From Pseudarthrobacter siccitolerans (GTDB lineage Bacteria > Actinomycetota > Actinomycetes > Actinomycetales > Micrococcaceae): a stretch of 64,000 nt of DNA. The stretch covers positions 1-64,000 of the forward strand of contig NZ_CAQI01000041.1 of the NCBI RefSeq assembly GCF_001046895.1, given 5' to 3'. The notes under the pieces were generated by a model. That model saw only the letters and a list, made by a program, of their open reading frames with translations, was not told the origin of the DNA and did no database searches. Positions 28,656 to 36,719 of this stretch are shown here, piece by piece (positions within the stretch are counted from its first letter, which is position 1; each line of letters opens with the position of its first letter). The position numbers were made by a program, and so were the translations under genes.

Positions 28656-29087
28656 CTAGTAGCCGAGCTTCCGGGCTGTGTCTGGATCGACGCCAGCGAC
28701 GGCCGGTATCAACTGATCAATCGCCTGTGATCGGTTCGCGAATGCAGCAGCAACATCGCGAGATGCCTGCGCCTGGCGATCTTTCAAAGCAAAAACCGAT
28801 TCTGCTGAGATTCGTTGGTCACGGGCTCCCACCACGCGGGAACAGAGTTCACCTTCCGCGATCATTTTTAGAATAGTGGGGCGGCTTACGTTTAGGACTT
28901 GAGCCGCTTCATTGGGGGTAAGCTCCTCGCATTGGGACAGAACTTGAACGGTGAGACCGCGGCGCACAAGGCCGAGGACCTCCTGAAATGCCTCAGTTAT
29001 CTTCGACTCCGGGTCAAGATGTTTAACTGCCTCTTCAACTGCGTTTATTTCGGCAGTTGGGACGGTGTTGGCCGGGATGGTTTTCAT
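28656..29087 (-). CDS. Excisionase/antitoxin-like helix-turn-helix protein
   Basis: A 143-residue protein whose centre, LTPNEAAQVLNVSRPTILKM followed by IAEGEL, is the MerR/excisionase-type helix-turn-helix found in many antitoxins. The N-terminal 50 residues look like a helical dimerisation region. In other genomes such proteins often precede a PIN-domain toxin. Here the downstream side is a terminator and no toxin gene follows, so it is either solitary or a remnant of a toxin-antitoxin pair. Confidence 0.75.
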   Translation of the reverse strand: MKTIPANTVPTAEINAVEEAVKHLDPESKITEAFQEVLGLVRRGLTVQVLSQCEELTPNEAAQVLNVSRPTILKMIAEGELCSRVVGARDQRISAESVFALKDRQAQASRDVAAAFANRSQAIDQLIPAVAGVDPDTARKLGY

Positions 29088-29706
29088 TACTTATCGCCTA
29101 CTTCTTCTCTGCTCGCCTTGGCTATGTCATGTGTAGCAGGTGTCGTAAATGTAGCAAGTGAAAGCCCGCGCGGGCAAGCTAAGGACATGCTTTCTGACTC
29201 TCGTGGAGGAGGGGTACCACTGTGAACCAGGAAGGGATGCCGCGGCTGGTGGGGTTTGCCTGTAGTGGGACTCCAGGCTGAGCGGCGGCTCCGGGTCGAC
29301 TATAGTGGCCCACCCGCCGCCGTAACGAACACGCAGCAGTCACTATAGGCAGGTACTACATGCGCGACGTCCAACCGGGCTTGGTCCTGGACCAGATCCA
29401 GTGCCCCCCGGCGCCTCATTGTACTGAGGCGGATACTGCGGGTCGTCGGTTCCACATACGTCCGGCGATCTTCTGCCGTCAACCGGCCGGAGCTGAGTCC
29501 GTGATGAGCGGATGTGCCGTCTATGTCCAAGAAGTGGCTGTAAGGCCGTCACTCCACCAGCGCTAATCGAGTCCGCCTCCCTCGTAAAGTGCGCTGCACC
29601 ACGACGAGTGAAGCGAACAGGGCATTGGTTCGCCGTGACCTCATGATCGACTTGTAGACTCAACTGGAGTTTGCAAGGCAAAAGCGGTGCTGAATTGTGG
29701 GGGGAC
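29088..29706. other. Intergenic stretch without recognisable gene
   Basis: About 620 bp with no supported gene. Short open frames exist on both strands, but none has a ribosome site plus coding character. ACTATAGTGG (29299-29308) and CACTATAGG (29341-29349) are similar short elements around 40 bp apart. The region may be decayed coding DNA. Confidence 0.5.
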
Positions 29707-29870
29707 ATGATGAGTTCACCTGGACGGAATATCCTAGCCGGGCTTGCTCGAAAGATTAAAGAAGAAGCTGGCTACAGGTGTGCCATCCCCACTTGCAGGG
29801 GGACCTCTGGCCTAGAGATGGCGCATATCGTACCGTGGGCGAAAGTGAAGGCACACTCGTTCGACAATCT
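29707..29870 (+). pseudogene. Truncated HNH endonuclease, N-terminal part
   Basis: From ATG 29707, behind a G-rich ribosome site, the frame encodes an intact HNH beginning. It has a cysteine pair CAIPTC and the HIVPW segment with its first catalytic histidine (LEMAHIVPW), then AHSFDNL. HNH enzymes normally continue with a second cysteine pair and a CxNCH-like motif. Here the sequence changes abruptly near 29870 to the tail of a different gene in another frame. The product would be inactive. Confidence 0.75.
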
Positions 29871-30011
29871 GAGCTTCGCGGAATTCAGGTCGGCGGCCGG
29901 GGCGTGTGGCGCATCGGGGCCAACGACATCGAGGACTACATCGCCGAAGCGTACCGGCGCACCGTCGAAAGGATTGCTGCTGGGGAACTGAAGGATGAAG
30001 GGCAAGCGTAG
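29871..30011 (+). pseudogene. C-terminal remnant of an excisionase-like HTH protein
   Basis: The frame beginning at 29871 reads ELRGIQVGGRGVWRIG and then DIEDYIAEAYRRT. This is the typical C-terminal half of small actinobacterial helix-turn-helix proteins of the excisionase/BldC type, ending about 20 residues later. The N-terminal half with the recognition helix is missing and has been replaced by the HNH fragment. The join is evidence of an illegitimate recombination or insertion that destroyed both genes. Confidence 0.75.
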
Positions 30012-30058
30012 CCGCCCATAACGTGCCTTCACCCTCACGGTTCAAGTTGGCTGACCCC

Positions 30059-30565
30059 TTAGGCCGGTTGGACAACACGCACTCCTGACACCCTCAGGCT
30101 GGTCGCGTTGCCTTCGCTGTATCGGAAGGGGACGAAGGCCTCGACGGAGCCTGAATAAGGGCAGGTGTCTGTGGACGACAGCAGATTAAAGGTGAAGGTT
30201 TCCCCTTGGATTACGGAAACCCGGCTGTCTTGTTGATCTGCCCCTGAAAGGCGACATGTGATTGCACCAGTGCTATCTGTCGCGACGGCATTTTGCAATG
30301 AGGATTTGATAATCAATGTCTCAAAAGATGTGCCTTCCCACGGCACCGGTATCTGCTGAATGACGACGTTCATCTGACCGCTAACGAAGGTGAGGATCTC
30401 TTGTGTCTCTCCGTCCGGTGTGACAATGTAAAGCGGATCACCCTCCAGGGGAAGGCTGAAAACTTGGGCGGCCCTGGGAGAAGCTGCCTGTGCCGGTGCG
30501 ATCGATCCGATGACGGCAACGGAAAGCGTGATGAGCAAAACTGCGAAAGCTTTATTTCGGGTCAT
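30059..30565 (-). CDS. Secreted hypothetical protein with signal peptide
   Basis: A 168-residue exported protein. ATG 30565 follows a GGAG site. The first 30 residues (MTRNKAFAVLLITLSVAVIG, then an Ala-x-Ala cleavage region) form a Sec signal peptide. The mature part is beta-rich and acidic to neutral with two cysteines that could form a disulfide (ITCRLSG and DTCPYSG). No domain is recognised. It lies alone in the accessory region. Confidence 0.7.
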   Translation of the reverse strand: MTRNKAFAVLLITLSVAVIGSIAPAQAASPRAAQVFSLPLEGDPLYIVTPDGETQEILTFVSGQMNVVIQQIPVPWEGTSFETLIIKSSLQNAVATDSTGAITCRLSGADQQDSRVSVIQGETFTFNLLSSTDTCPYSGSVEAFVPFRYSEGNATSLRVSGVRVVQPA

Positions 30566-30846
30566 GATTGTCTCCGAGGAATTGTCTAAATACGAGCCGG
30601 GTTGCCGGTCGTAAATTTGAGCCCGAAGGGGCGTTCGGGACGCGGCCCTAACTGCAGCCGACAACGGCCACTCTCGGTCCTGCCGTAGAGGACCTGAATG
30701 TGCGGCAATTGTATTTCTGAAATGGACTGGCTGGCCTACCCAATTTTGCTGCGTTGACCCTAATACGAAGCCGTGAGCTACCCTCTGCGAAGGACACGCC
30801 TCACGGGTTCCGCAAGACTGTCGGTGCCCGGGAGCACCATGGAAGC

Positions 30847-31134
30847 ATGACGGCTCCAACTGTTGAGGCGGCGATCCACGAACTGATGGATCTCGCCTGG
30901 AATCTTGTCTATGACCTGCTCGGGCAGCGGGGCCTGCTCGGTGACGGGTTGTTCGTCGAGGAGTACACCGGGATCCATTCCTGGGTGGAAGACCTCACCC
31001 GCTACACGGTGGTCCATTCCCGGGAGGTGGCGGTCCTGTTCGTGGACACCCGGCCCGTGGACGCCATTGTCTTCCGCCATGACCTGCTGGGCGCCGACGA
31101 CCCGAAGAGCTATTTCGTGCTCCCATGGGCTTAG
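30847..31134 (+). CDS. Hypothetical protein (95 aa)
   Basis: A 95-residue acidic protein with good codon bias, beginning MTAPTVEAAIHELMDLAWNL and ending SYFVLPWA. The frame is open to 30754, but the upstream residues look non-coding and ATG 30847 is preceded only by a weak GGAAG. No domain is recognised. It has no close same-strand neighbour. Confidence 0.6.
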   Translation: MTAPTVEAAIHELMDLAWNLVYDLLGQRGLLGDGLFVEEYTGIHSWVEDLTRYTVVHSREVAVLFVDTRPVDAIVFRHDLLGADDPKSYFVLPWA

Positions 31135-31211
31135 TGCCGGGGACGCCGCATTTCCCCGTCCATGCAATGAGTTGGCGCGCCGCAGGTGGGATCGCCTATC
31201 GGATTAGCTGG

Positions 31212-31997
31212 TCACTTGTAGGACCTGAACACGATCGAGTCGAAGACGGCGCGTGCCTCTCTCATCAGCTCCGGGTTGATCGAGTCGTCGATATGGCCCA
31301 CCCCGGTCACAGCCCGCTGGCCGTTCAGGTCGACCACCCGGCAGGTTTCGCGTTCGCCCCGAGTGGAGTACCCGTGTGTGCAGGTGAATCTATTTTCTGA
31401 GTGGATACATAACCTATCGGCATCGCAGGCGTTGATGTCCACATCGCCCTCGACGGAGTGGTCGAACTCGAAGCCGGAGTAATTGCCGACCATGACCTTG
31501 GTGGGAGGGGTGCTTGCCGTTGACGACTGCGCCGCCATAGCCTTACTGAAGGCCTCGGCCGACGGACCGACATCGGCAAGGGCGCCCATCCACCTGCACG
31601 CGTCCATCGACACATAGTTGGCAGGCCAAAGCGTTATATAGACGGCCCATTCAGCCGGGTGATCCGGGTCGTCCTTGCCCAAGCTTTTGCTGTCGAGAGC
31701 AAACCAGCCGTCTGAGACGGTGATCTCGAAAGGTTCCTTGTAGCCGGCGACGGGGACGAGGTACGTGCCGGCGTCGATGTCGCCACTCTCCGGCAGCGGT
31801 GGGACCGTGCGGGTGCCGCCGTCGGTCGGCGGCGGTGGGAGTGTCAGCTCCGTAGTTGGAGCACTGACGGACGGGAGAGGAACATCGTCGGACTCATACT
31901 GACAGCCGCCAAGACTTGCAATCAGTGCGATCGCTATCAGGGGCAGGAGGTGGCGAGGTCGTTGAGCGGCTTTTTCGAGGGGTGTCCTGGAACTCAT
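31212..31997 (-). CDS. Putative lipoprotein
   Basis: A 261-residue exported protein. After a basic N terminus there is a hydrophobic stretch ending in the lipobox LGGC (residues 29-32), then a proline/threonine-rich linker and a globular domain with several cysteines (near DACRWMG, NACDADRLC and FTCTHGYS). Actinobacterial lipoproteins of this shape are often anchored surface proteins of unknown function. No enzyme motif is visible. Confidence 0.75.
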   Translation of the reverse strand: MSSRTPLEKAAQRPRHLLPLIAIALIASLGGCQYESDDVPLPSVSAPTTELTLPPPPTDGGTRTVPPLPESGDIDAGTYLVPVAGYKEPFEITVSDGWFALDSKSLGKDDPDHPAEWAVYITLWPANYVSMDACRWMGALADVGPSAEAFSKAMAAQSSTASTPPTKVMVGNYSGFEFDHSVEGDVDINACDADRLCIHSENRFTCTHGYSTRGERETCRVVDLNGQRAVTGVGHIDDSINPELMREARAVFDSIVFRSYK

Positions 31998-32120
31998 CGA
32001 TCCACCAAGCCGCTACAGGGGTACCGTGAGGCCCCGCAGCCGGGTGGCCTCGCGGGCGGCCCGGGATGGGATGCCGTCGCCTCAAGTCTCCTCCGGCACA
32101 TGACCCGTGACAATTAAGAG

Positions 32121-32411
32121 TTGTACGGTGATCGTCCTCAGCACAGTTCGGGCAAGGAAACCGACGGTACGGGGCTCCAGCTGCTCGACGACGTATATGC
32201 GGCCAGGATAGGACCGCGGCCTCCGTGTGGGTACGCAAGAATCCCAGCAGGGGATGCCGAGGAACCCGAATGGCGAGAATCCGTGGAAGATCTTTTCGGA
32301 GCGGCTGCGCGCGGCGTTGCGGTAAGGGCGCGCGACGCCATCTTGCAACTGGTCGACTCTGACCAGGCAAAGCGATCAGGGCCCACTCAGGATTTGGGGC
32401 ACAACGCTTGA
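32121..32411 (+). CDS. Possible hypothetical ORF (96 aa)
   Basis: An open frame from TTG 32121. Its second half, EEPEWRESVEDLFGAAARG onward, has plausible amino-acid composition and codon third-position bias. No ribosome site or known domain supports it, and an overlapping frame is open on the other strand. It may be the tail of a degraded gene. The surrounding 31998-32426 holds nothing else I can support. Confidence 0.28.
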   Translation: MYGDRPQHSSGKETDGTGLQLLDDVYAARIGPRPPCGYARIPAGDAEEPEWRESVEDLFGAAARGVAVRARDAILQLVDSDQAKRSGPTQDLGHNA

Positions 32412-32426
32412 CCTGGGTGATAGGGC

Positions 32427-32591
32427 TTACAGGTTGTTCGTTGGCGGGGCAGCACGTTTCAACTCGGCGATCCGCAGCCGAAGGAAGACGATTGCCAACA
32501 CCAGGGCGTACACCGCAAGAGCGGCCAGGACTATGCTGAGTGCTGCGGACAGGATGCCGAGAAAGCTGAACGCGGGACTGAGACTAAACAT
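32427..32591 (-). CDS. Small membrane protein (54 aa)
   Basis: A 54-residue protein with one strong hydrophobic segment (about residues 8-38, LGILSAALSIVLAALAVYAL and on) and a short basic tail. The ATG at 32591 is preceded by GGGGGT at good spacing, which supports real translation. It ends about 260 bp downstream, in transcription order, of the glycerophosphodiesterase start region's terminator and reads alone. Function unknown; single-helix proteins of this size can be regulators or toxins. Confidence 0.6.
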   Translation of the reverse strand: MFSLSPAFSFLGILSAALSIVLAALAVYALVLAIVFLRLRIAELKRAAPPTNNL

Positions 32592-32653
32592 TGCTACCCC
32601 CAAATAGTCGTTGCCCCTAGGCTACGCGAGGAGATCCCCTGCGGCCGGGCACG

Positions 32654-32687
32654 AAAAAGGTGCGTCCCGTCCGCTGGGCGCACCTTT
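32654..32687 (-). terminator. Terminator after the glycerophosphodiesterase gene
   Basis: A 12-bp stem (32656-32667 with 32676-32687, one G-U pair) is followed, reading leftward, by five T. It terminates the minus-strand glycerophosphodiesterase gene. A near copy stands upstream of the same gene at 33985-34015. Confidence 0.82.
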
Positions 32688-32732
32688 CTCGATCCTTCAG
32701 TTATGCGGCCGTTCGACAGCCAATTTCGCCGG

Positions 32733-33815
32733 TCAACTCGCTGCTGGCTCGCCGGGCTCCAACGTGTACTGCTTGGGCAGCTTCAGGGACCGCTCGGCCA
32801 TGACGTCGCGGAGACGGTCCGGGTAGTCGGTGATGAGCCCGTCGACGCCGGCCTCTATAAGGGCACGCATCGTTGGCTGGTCGTTGACGGTCCAGGGGAT
32901 GACCTGCATGCCCTTGGCGTGCGCCCGTTCCACCATGTCGGCTGTGACGTACGGGACGTAGCCTGCATCGGTGACCTTCCCGTTCTGCGGGTTTCCGTGA
33001 ACGGGAGAGATGGCGTCGAAGCCGAGCGACGCAGCCGCATCGACGAGGTCCCCGCCGAAGTCATCGGAGTCAATGCCGCCAAGCCAGGGTGAGGCTCCGT
33101 GCTGTCCGGCCTGCAGGAAGTCCTTGTTGGTCAGGGCCACGGTCCGGAGGCCCGGTTCGCGTTCCTGCACGAGGCGGAGGGCGCCCCAGTCAAAGCTCTG
33201 GATGGAGACGCGGTGTTCCATGTTGGCGGCCCTGATCTCGCGGATGGCAACGTCCACGAACTGCTCGCGCGGTGCGGTCTGCTCGGGGGCACCGGCCTCA
33301 ACCTTGGTTTCGATGTTGAACTTCACCTGGCTGGCCCGGTACTGCTTCGTGAGGTCAAAGACCTCAGCCAGGGTCGGCATCTTCGCGCCGGGGGAGGCCT
33401 GCTGGCCGGGGTAGTTGGCCAGCGTCAGGGAGCCGCAGTCCAGGCTGCGGACCTGATCGAAGGTGAGGTCCTTGATGTACTTGCCGACGTAGGGGAACTG
33501 CGGGTCTCCTGCCGTGACGGGGGCGGTGTCCTGGCACTTGAGGCCACTGATCTTGCGGTCGTGGGTGACGACTTCCCGGCCGTCCTTGGTGATCTGCAGG
33601 TCGAGTTCGAGAGTGCTGACCCCTGTCTCCAAGCCCTTGGCAAAGGATGCCAGGGTTGATTCGACGGTGAGTCCGAGCCCGCCGCGGTGTGCCTGCAGGT
33701 CGAAGCGGTTATCCATGCCGTTGGGGTTGGTGTCGGCCGCCTGCGCCGGGAGGGTTGTCCCCAGTGCGAGGCCGGCGGTCAGTGCAGCCGCGGTCAGGAG
33801 CTTGGTGTACTTCAC
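32733..33815 (-). CDS. Secreted glycerophosphodiester phosphodiesterase
   Basis: A 360-residue exported enzyme that hydrolyses glycerophosphodiesters to glycerol-3-phosphate and an alcohol. Residues 1-27 are a signal peptide ending in PAQAA. Catalytic motifs of the GDPD barrel are present: the AHRGG histidine and arginine (43-44), ESTLASF (52), the metal-binding ELD (70-72) and THD (84-86). There is also NIETKVE near 165. It is bracketed by two similar minus-strand terminators, so it is a monocistronic unit. It may supply phosphate or glycerol from phospholipid or teichoic-acid breakdown. Confidence 0.92.
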   Translation of the reverse strand: MKYTKLLTAAALTAGLALGTTLPAQAADTNPNGMDNRFDLQAHRGGLGLTVESTLASFAKGLETGVSTLELDLQITKDGREVVTHDRKISGLKCQDTAPVTAGDPQFPYVGKYIKDLTFDQVRSLDCGSLTLANYPGQQASPGAKMPTLAEVFDLTKQYRASQVKFNIETKVEAGAPEQTAPREQFVDVAIREIRAANMEHRVSIQSFDWGALRLVQEREPGLRTVALTNKDFLQAGQHGASPWLGGIDSDDFGGDLVDAAASLGFDAISPVHGNPQNGKVTDAGYVPYVTADMVERAHAKGMQVIPWTVNDQPTMRALIEAGVDGLITDYPDRLRDVMAERSLKLPKQYTLEPGEPAAS

Positions 33816-34291
33816 AATGCTTCTCCAGATTGATGTTGGGGGAGTGACGCGGCAGGGATTTGCCGCCCCAGGAAAGCCCCCAAGCTACTTACCAGTAGTG
33901 AACGGGCTGTAGCGGGCTGGTGAACTGCGACTGTCGGAGGGGAGTAGTCGGCCTGCTCTGCGGCGCGGACGAAGTGCGGACACGAAAAAGGTGCGCCCCG
34001 TTCGCTGAGCGCACCCATTTCGATTACCCCTCACACCGGATCCCCATCCGACTGCACTTATTGTAAGCATGCTTAGCAATCTGTGCGCAAGGGCTCTTGG
34101 GGCGATCAGTTCCTTGTCGCCTGGCGAGACGCGGGTATAACTAACTTCCTTTGGGCCACGTGAAACCCAGTTGCAGTAATCCCCCCATACCGTGCATTTC
34201 ACCGGCTAACGGGCGCAACCACATGTCGATTCAGGTCGGACTACGGTACCGCCGATGGGATGTCTAGAGGGTAAAACTAACTCTGTTTCGT
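33816..34291. other. Intergenic region between glycerophosphodiesterase and PadR operon
   Basis: About 475 bp. It holds the probable promoter of the glycerophosphodiesterase gene next to 33816 and a minus-strand terminator at 33985-34015. No convincing gene is present. Confidence 0.5.
33985..34015 (-). terminator. Near-duplicate terminator upstream of glycerophosphodiesterase
   Basis: A 7-bp GC stem (33990-33996 with 34009-34015) is followed leftward by five T. Over about 35 bases it is nearly the same as the terminator at 32651-32690. It would end minus-strand transcription coming from the PadR side. Confidence 0.65.
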
Positions 34292-34429
34292 TCACGACCC
34301 TTGGGCTATGCGCCATGCCACCAACATGAACGCGGCGGCGGCAAACGCTCCGGAGGCGACAACCAGGCTCACGATTGGTGACTCCCGGATTACGGCTGTT
34401 CGCAAAATGAGAGTTCCCACACCCGACAC
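34292..34429 (-). CDS. Possible small membrane protein (45 aa) or remnant
   Basis: The frame reads two hydrophobic segments (GVGTLILRTAVI, then IVSLVVASGAFAAAAFMLVA) and ends WRIAQGS. The only start is GTG 34429, without a ribosome site. The frame remains open a little further upstream to a stop within the hairpin at 34451. It may be a true small two-helix protein or the 3' end of a decayed membrane gene. Confidence 0.33.
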   Translation of the reverse strand: MSGVGTLILRTAVIRESPIVSLVVASGAFAAAAFMLVAWRIAQGS

Positions 34430-34450
34430 CGCAAAGACAAGCCAGGCCGA

Positions 34451-34487
34451 GGCTTGAGGCCCTGCGAAAGCAGGGCCTCAAGCCTTT
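34451..34487 (+). terminator. Strong 15-bp hairpin
   Basis: A perfect 15-bp stem (34451-34465 with 34470-34484) with a GAAA loop is followed by TTT on the plus strand. It lies about 90 bp beyond the end of the minus-strand PadR operon and probably ends that transcript, although the T run favours the other direction. Confidence 0.65.
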
Positions 34488-34572
34488 CCTCGTCGCTGGC
34501 CCTAAGCGATGGCCGCGTCATCGAGGTGCAGGCGCCGGGAGCGGCGGGTGACACCCCTGGCCCAGAACACGA

Positions 34573-35175
34573 TCATGAGCCCTGCCGTGGCCGAGCCGCC
34601 GGCGTGAATCCACGGCGAGCTAAAGGCCCCCGCGGGGTGGGAATCGCGAAGGCCACCACCACGGCGGCCACAGCCAGGAGAACCTCCACAGTCGCCTGCA
34701 GTGACCTGGTCCGGTATTTTGGATAGGCCAGTCGGACGATGGGGATTGCTGGCAGCAGGAACAGGCCCAGACTGAAGACCACGAAGACGGCGTTGAAAGT
34801 GAAGATCACCAGGCCCAACACCAGCAAGCCCACGAATGCCAGCACCTGCCCAACCTTGAGCGGGTTAGCCGCTGTCCACCCGGTCAGCAGCAGACCCCAC
34901 GCGGGCAGGCCGAGGAGCCAGCCGACGGCCCAGAAGCCGAGGTTCAACAGTGCCAGGACCACGAGCAGGGCGCCGGGCAGCAGGAACGCCGCGGACTGCC
35001 GCAGCGACGGCAGCTTCCGGGTCGGGCCGAAGATGCAGGCCCCGATCAGGAGGTAGGCGGCCGCGTACCAGGGCAGCAGCTGGATGACAGGGTCCGCCAG
35101 GTTGAACACCATCAGGGTCAGCGCTGGGACCATGACGCACACCGCGGCGAAGGGCCAGGGGCGGCGTTCCGGCAT
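34573..35175 (-). CDS. Multi-spanning membrane protein of the PadR operon
   Basis: A 200-residue integral membrane protein with about five hydrophobic helices and a basic C-terminal tail (PTPRGPLARRGFTP). ATG 35175 is preceded by GGGAG. The start lies ten bases after the stop of the preceding gene, and the PadR gene overlaps that one, so the three form one operon. No transporter family is recognised. In related actinobacteria, PadR-linked membrane proteins respond to envelope stress or drugs; this is inference. Confidence 0.7.
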   Translation of the reverse strand: MPERRPWPFAAVCVMVPALTLMVFNLADPVIQLLPWYAAAYLLIGACIFGPTRKLPSLRQSAAFLLPGALLVVLALLNLGFWAVGWLLGLPAWGLLLTGWTAANPLKVGQVLAFVGLLVLGLVIFTFNAVFVVFSLGLFLLPAIPIVRLAYPKYRTRSLQATVEVLLAVAAVVVAFAIPTPRGPLARRGFTPAARPRQGS

Positions 35176-35185
35176 GTGAAGCTCC

Positions 35186-35851
35186 CTATCCGGCATCGGC
35201 GTCGATGGGCCGTCCGCTTTCGTCAAGGGGGATGCCCCGCTCATCAATCCGGAAGTCCTCAATGACCAGGCCAGACGTGGCATCGATGATCACGATGGAG
35301 TCGGCCGGCCACTCGGGATCGGGGACAAGGTCATAAGCAACATCCGAGATCAGCGTGCTGTTCTTCGCCCTGTTGAAGGCATCGATGATTTTGCCCGTGC
35401 GGGTGTTCACAGCCACGGTTTCCTGCGGGAGGCCTTCTGTGCTGCCGGAAATAGGGGTCGAGTTCCACCAGCCTTCGTAGCCTCCGATCGGACGGTCTGG
35501 CACAGGCGTCCGGGTCACCGGCGTCTCTGTGTTTGAGTGGGCCGCCTGGATGCCGATTGCGCCGCCGACCAGGATCGCAGCTGCAGCGGTTATGCCCAGT
35601 ACCAGTTTCATGTTTTCCCCCTTTTTGATGCGCGACAGCACGTGGCCGCCGCGGTGAAGCAATTCATGAGATCGTGCCGTTGCTGACGAACACACAGCCC
35701 CGAAAAGCAACGACTGCGCGGAGATGCCCAGAGCCGGACCATCGCGCAGGTCGGCTCTCCATTGCTCCTCGCGGACTTCCCTGAGACGGGTTGGCGTCAG
35801 GGCCACAGCCAACGCAAGCACGATTTCCGCCAGCCTCATGCGCCCTGCCAC
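35186..35851 (-). CDS. PadR-linked membrane-anchored protein
   Basis: A 221-residue protein. The N-terminal part (RLREVREEQWRADLRDGP) resembles the short conserved prefix found in PadR-associated membrane proteins of actinobacteria. A membrane helix follows at about residues 81-103 (MKLVLGITAAAAILVGGAIG), then an acidic extracellular domain. An alternative start at that internal ATG would give a simple signal-anchor protein of about 141 residues. The first codon overlaps the PadR gene by 16 bases. Function unknown. Confidence 0.68.
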   Translation of the reverse strand: MAGRMRLAEIVLALAVALTPTRLREVREEQWRADLRDGPALGISAQSLLFGAVCSSATARSHELLHRGGHVLSRIKKGENMKLVLGITAAAAILVGGAIGIQAAHSNTETPVTRTPVPDRPIGGYEGWWNSTPISGSTEGLPQETVAVNTRTGKIIDAFNRAKNSTLISDVAYDLVPDPEWPADSIVIIDATSGLVIEDFRIDERGIPLDESGRPIDADAG

Positions 35852-36171
35852 TGGCCCTCAAGCGTGGACGGCGACGGCCTGACCACGGATGTCCGGACCT
35901 TTGCCCGGTGCGTGTTCACGTAGTCCTGGGCCATCGGGCGGGCTTCAGCCAGCAGCCGGTAGTAGCGCCGGCGGGGCCCTTTGCGGTCATGGGAAGAGTC
36001 CCATTCCCCCCGGATCCACCCGGCAACCTCAAGGCGGTCCAGAATCGGATAGACAGTGCCCGGCTTTTTGCCGACGTCCTTCACGATCTGCAGCCCCCAT
36101 ACGCTGTCGGCTGAGAGTAGGGCCTCAAGGACCAGCGCGGTGGCGGGTGTGACCCGCCCCAAGTTCTCCAT
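35836..36171 (-). CDS. PadR family transcriptional regulator
   Basis: A 111-residue PadR regulator with the typical winged helix (TPATALVLEALLSADSVWG to YPILDRLEVAGWI) and the wing motif RGPRRRYYRL-like KGPRRRYYRLL. A good 9-bp-arm palindrome lies directly upstream at 36175-36198, overlapping where its promoter must be, so autoregulation is likely. It is co-transcribed with the two membrane proteins that follow. Confidence 0.88.
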   Translation of the reverse strand: MENLGRVTPATALVLEALLSADSVWGLQIVKDVGKKPGTVYPILDRLEVAGWIRGEWDSSHDRKGPRRRYYRLLAEARPMAQDYVNTHRAKVRTSVVRPSPSTLEGQWQGA

Positions 36172-36174
36172 ACG

Positions 36175-36198
36175 CTAAATCTAGCTATATAGATTTAG
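36175..36198. promoter_or_regulatory. Probable PadR operator
   Basis: CTAAATCTA and TAGATTTAG are exact inverted 9-mers separated by six bases. The site lies immediately before the PadR start codon. It is strikingly A/T-rich against its surroundings, as expected for a promoter-overlapping operator. Confidence 0.68.
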
Positions 36199-36719
36199 AA
36201 GTCAATCCATCCGTTTTCGATGCCTTCTGGAAGGGAGGTGAGGATGTCGTGCGGCCACTCTTTGGTGAGCACGTCGCTCAGCTCCCGATCTGAGCTGGAG
36301 ACACAGTATGGAGTGTGGTTCGGGTTCAGAACGGCAAGCTCCACTGGAACCTTGTAGATGCCCCAGGGCCGGATCTTGTTTGCAAGGTAGCCGGTCAGCT
36401 TCAGGTCGGTGTACTCGGGCGCGTTCCAAACCCTGCAGGAATGCTGGAGGTCATCAGGATGTATCGCGATCCACACACCGAAGCGGAGCTCGTGCCCGCC
36501 CTCCAGCTTGACCGGCAGCAGGGCCCGAACGAACGGGCTGATGTAGGGGATCTGCATGAGCGTGGCCTGGTTGGGATCCGGGTCGCTCAGCCAGCTGTCC
36601 TCAGCCCTGTGCTGCTCGGGACTGTTCAGGACAGGGTCAGGAAGCCGGAAGCGGACGTCCCTGTTGTGCGCAGACGTCGCCTGCCCGCACATTTCGCACG
36701 CGTGTTCGTCAGCAATCAT
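36195..36719 (-). CDS. DUF2199 domain-containing protein
   Basis: About 174 residues from ATG 36719, preceded by GGGGGATCA. The N-terminal CEMCG cysteine pair, the PDPV segment and the central FGVWIAIHPDDL block are characteristic of DUF2199 proteins, which are small, soluble and of unknown function. Its 3' end runs into the PadR operator, so it lies upstream of PadR on the same strand. Transcription could read through into the PadR operon. Confidence 0.82.
   Translation of the reverse strand: MIADEHACEMCGQATSAHNRDVRFRLPDPVLNSPEQHRAEDSWLSDPDPNQATLMQIPYISPFVRALLPVKLEGGHELRFGVWIAIHPDDLQHSCRVWNAPEYTDLKLTGYLANKIRPWGIYKVPVELAVLNPNHTPYCVSSSDRELSDVLTKEWPHDILTSLPEGIENGWIDF

Noticed and set aside
29343..29708. 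Minus-strand frame containing VTALQPLLGH, reminiscent of the C-terminal box of tyrosine recombinases
   Set aside because: The spacing of the surrounding arginine/histidine residues does not fit a recombinase, and no catalytic tyrosine follows; the likeness is probably chance.
31894..32370. Minus-strand frame of 158 codons with a CPNC motif
   Set aside because: Basic, proline/arginine-rich shadow composition without a ribosome site; overlaps the lipoprotein start.
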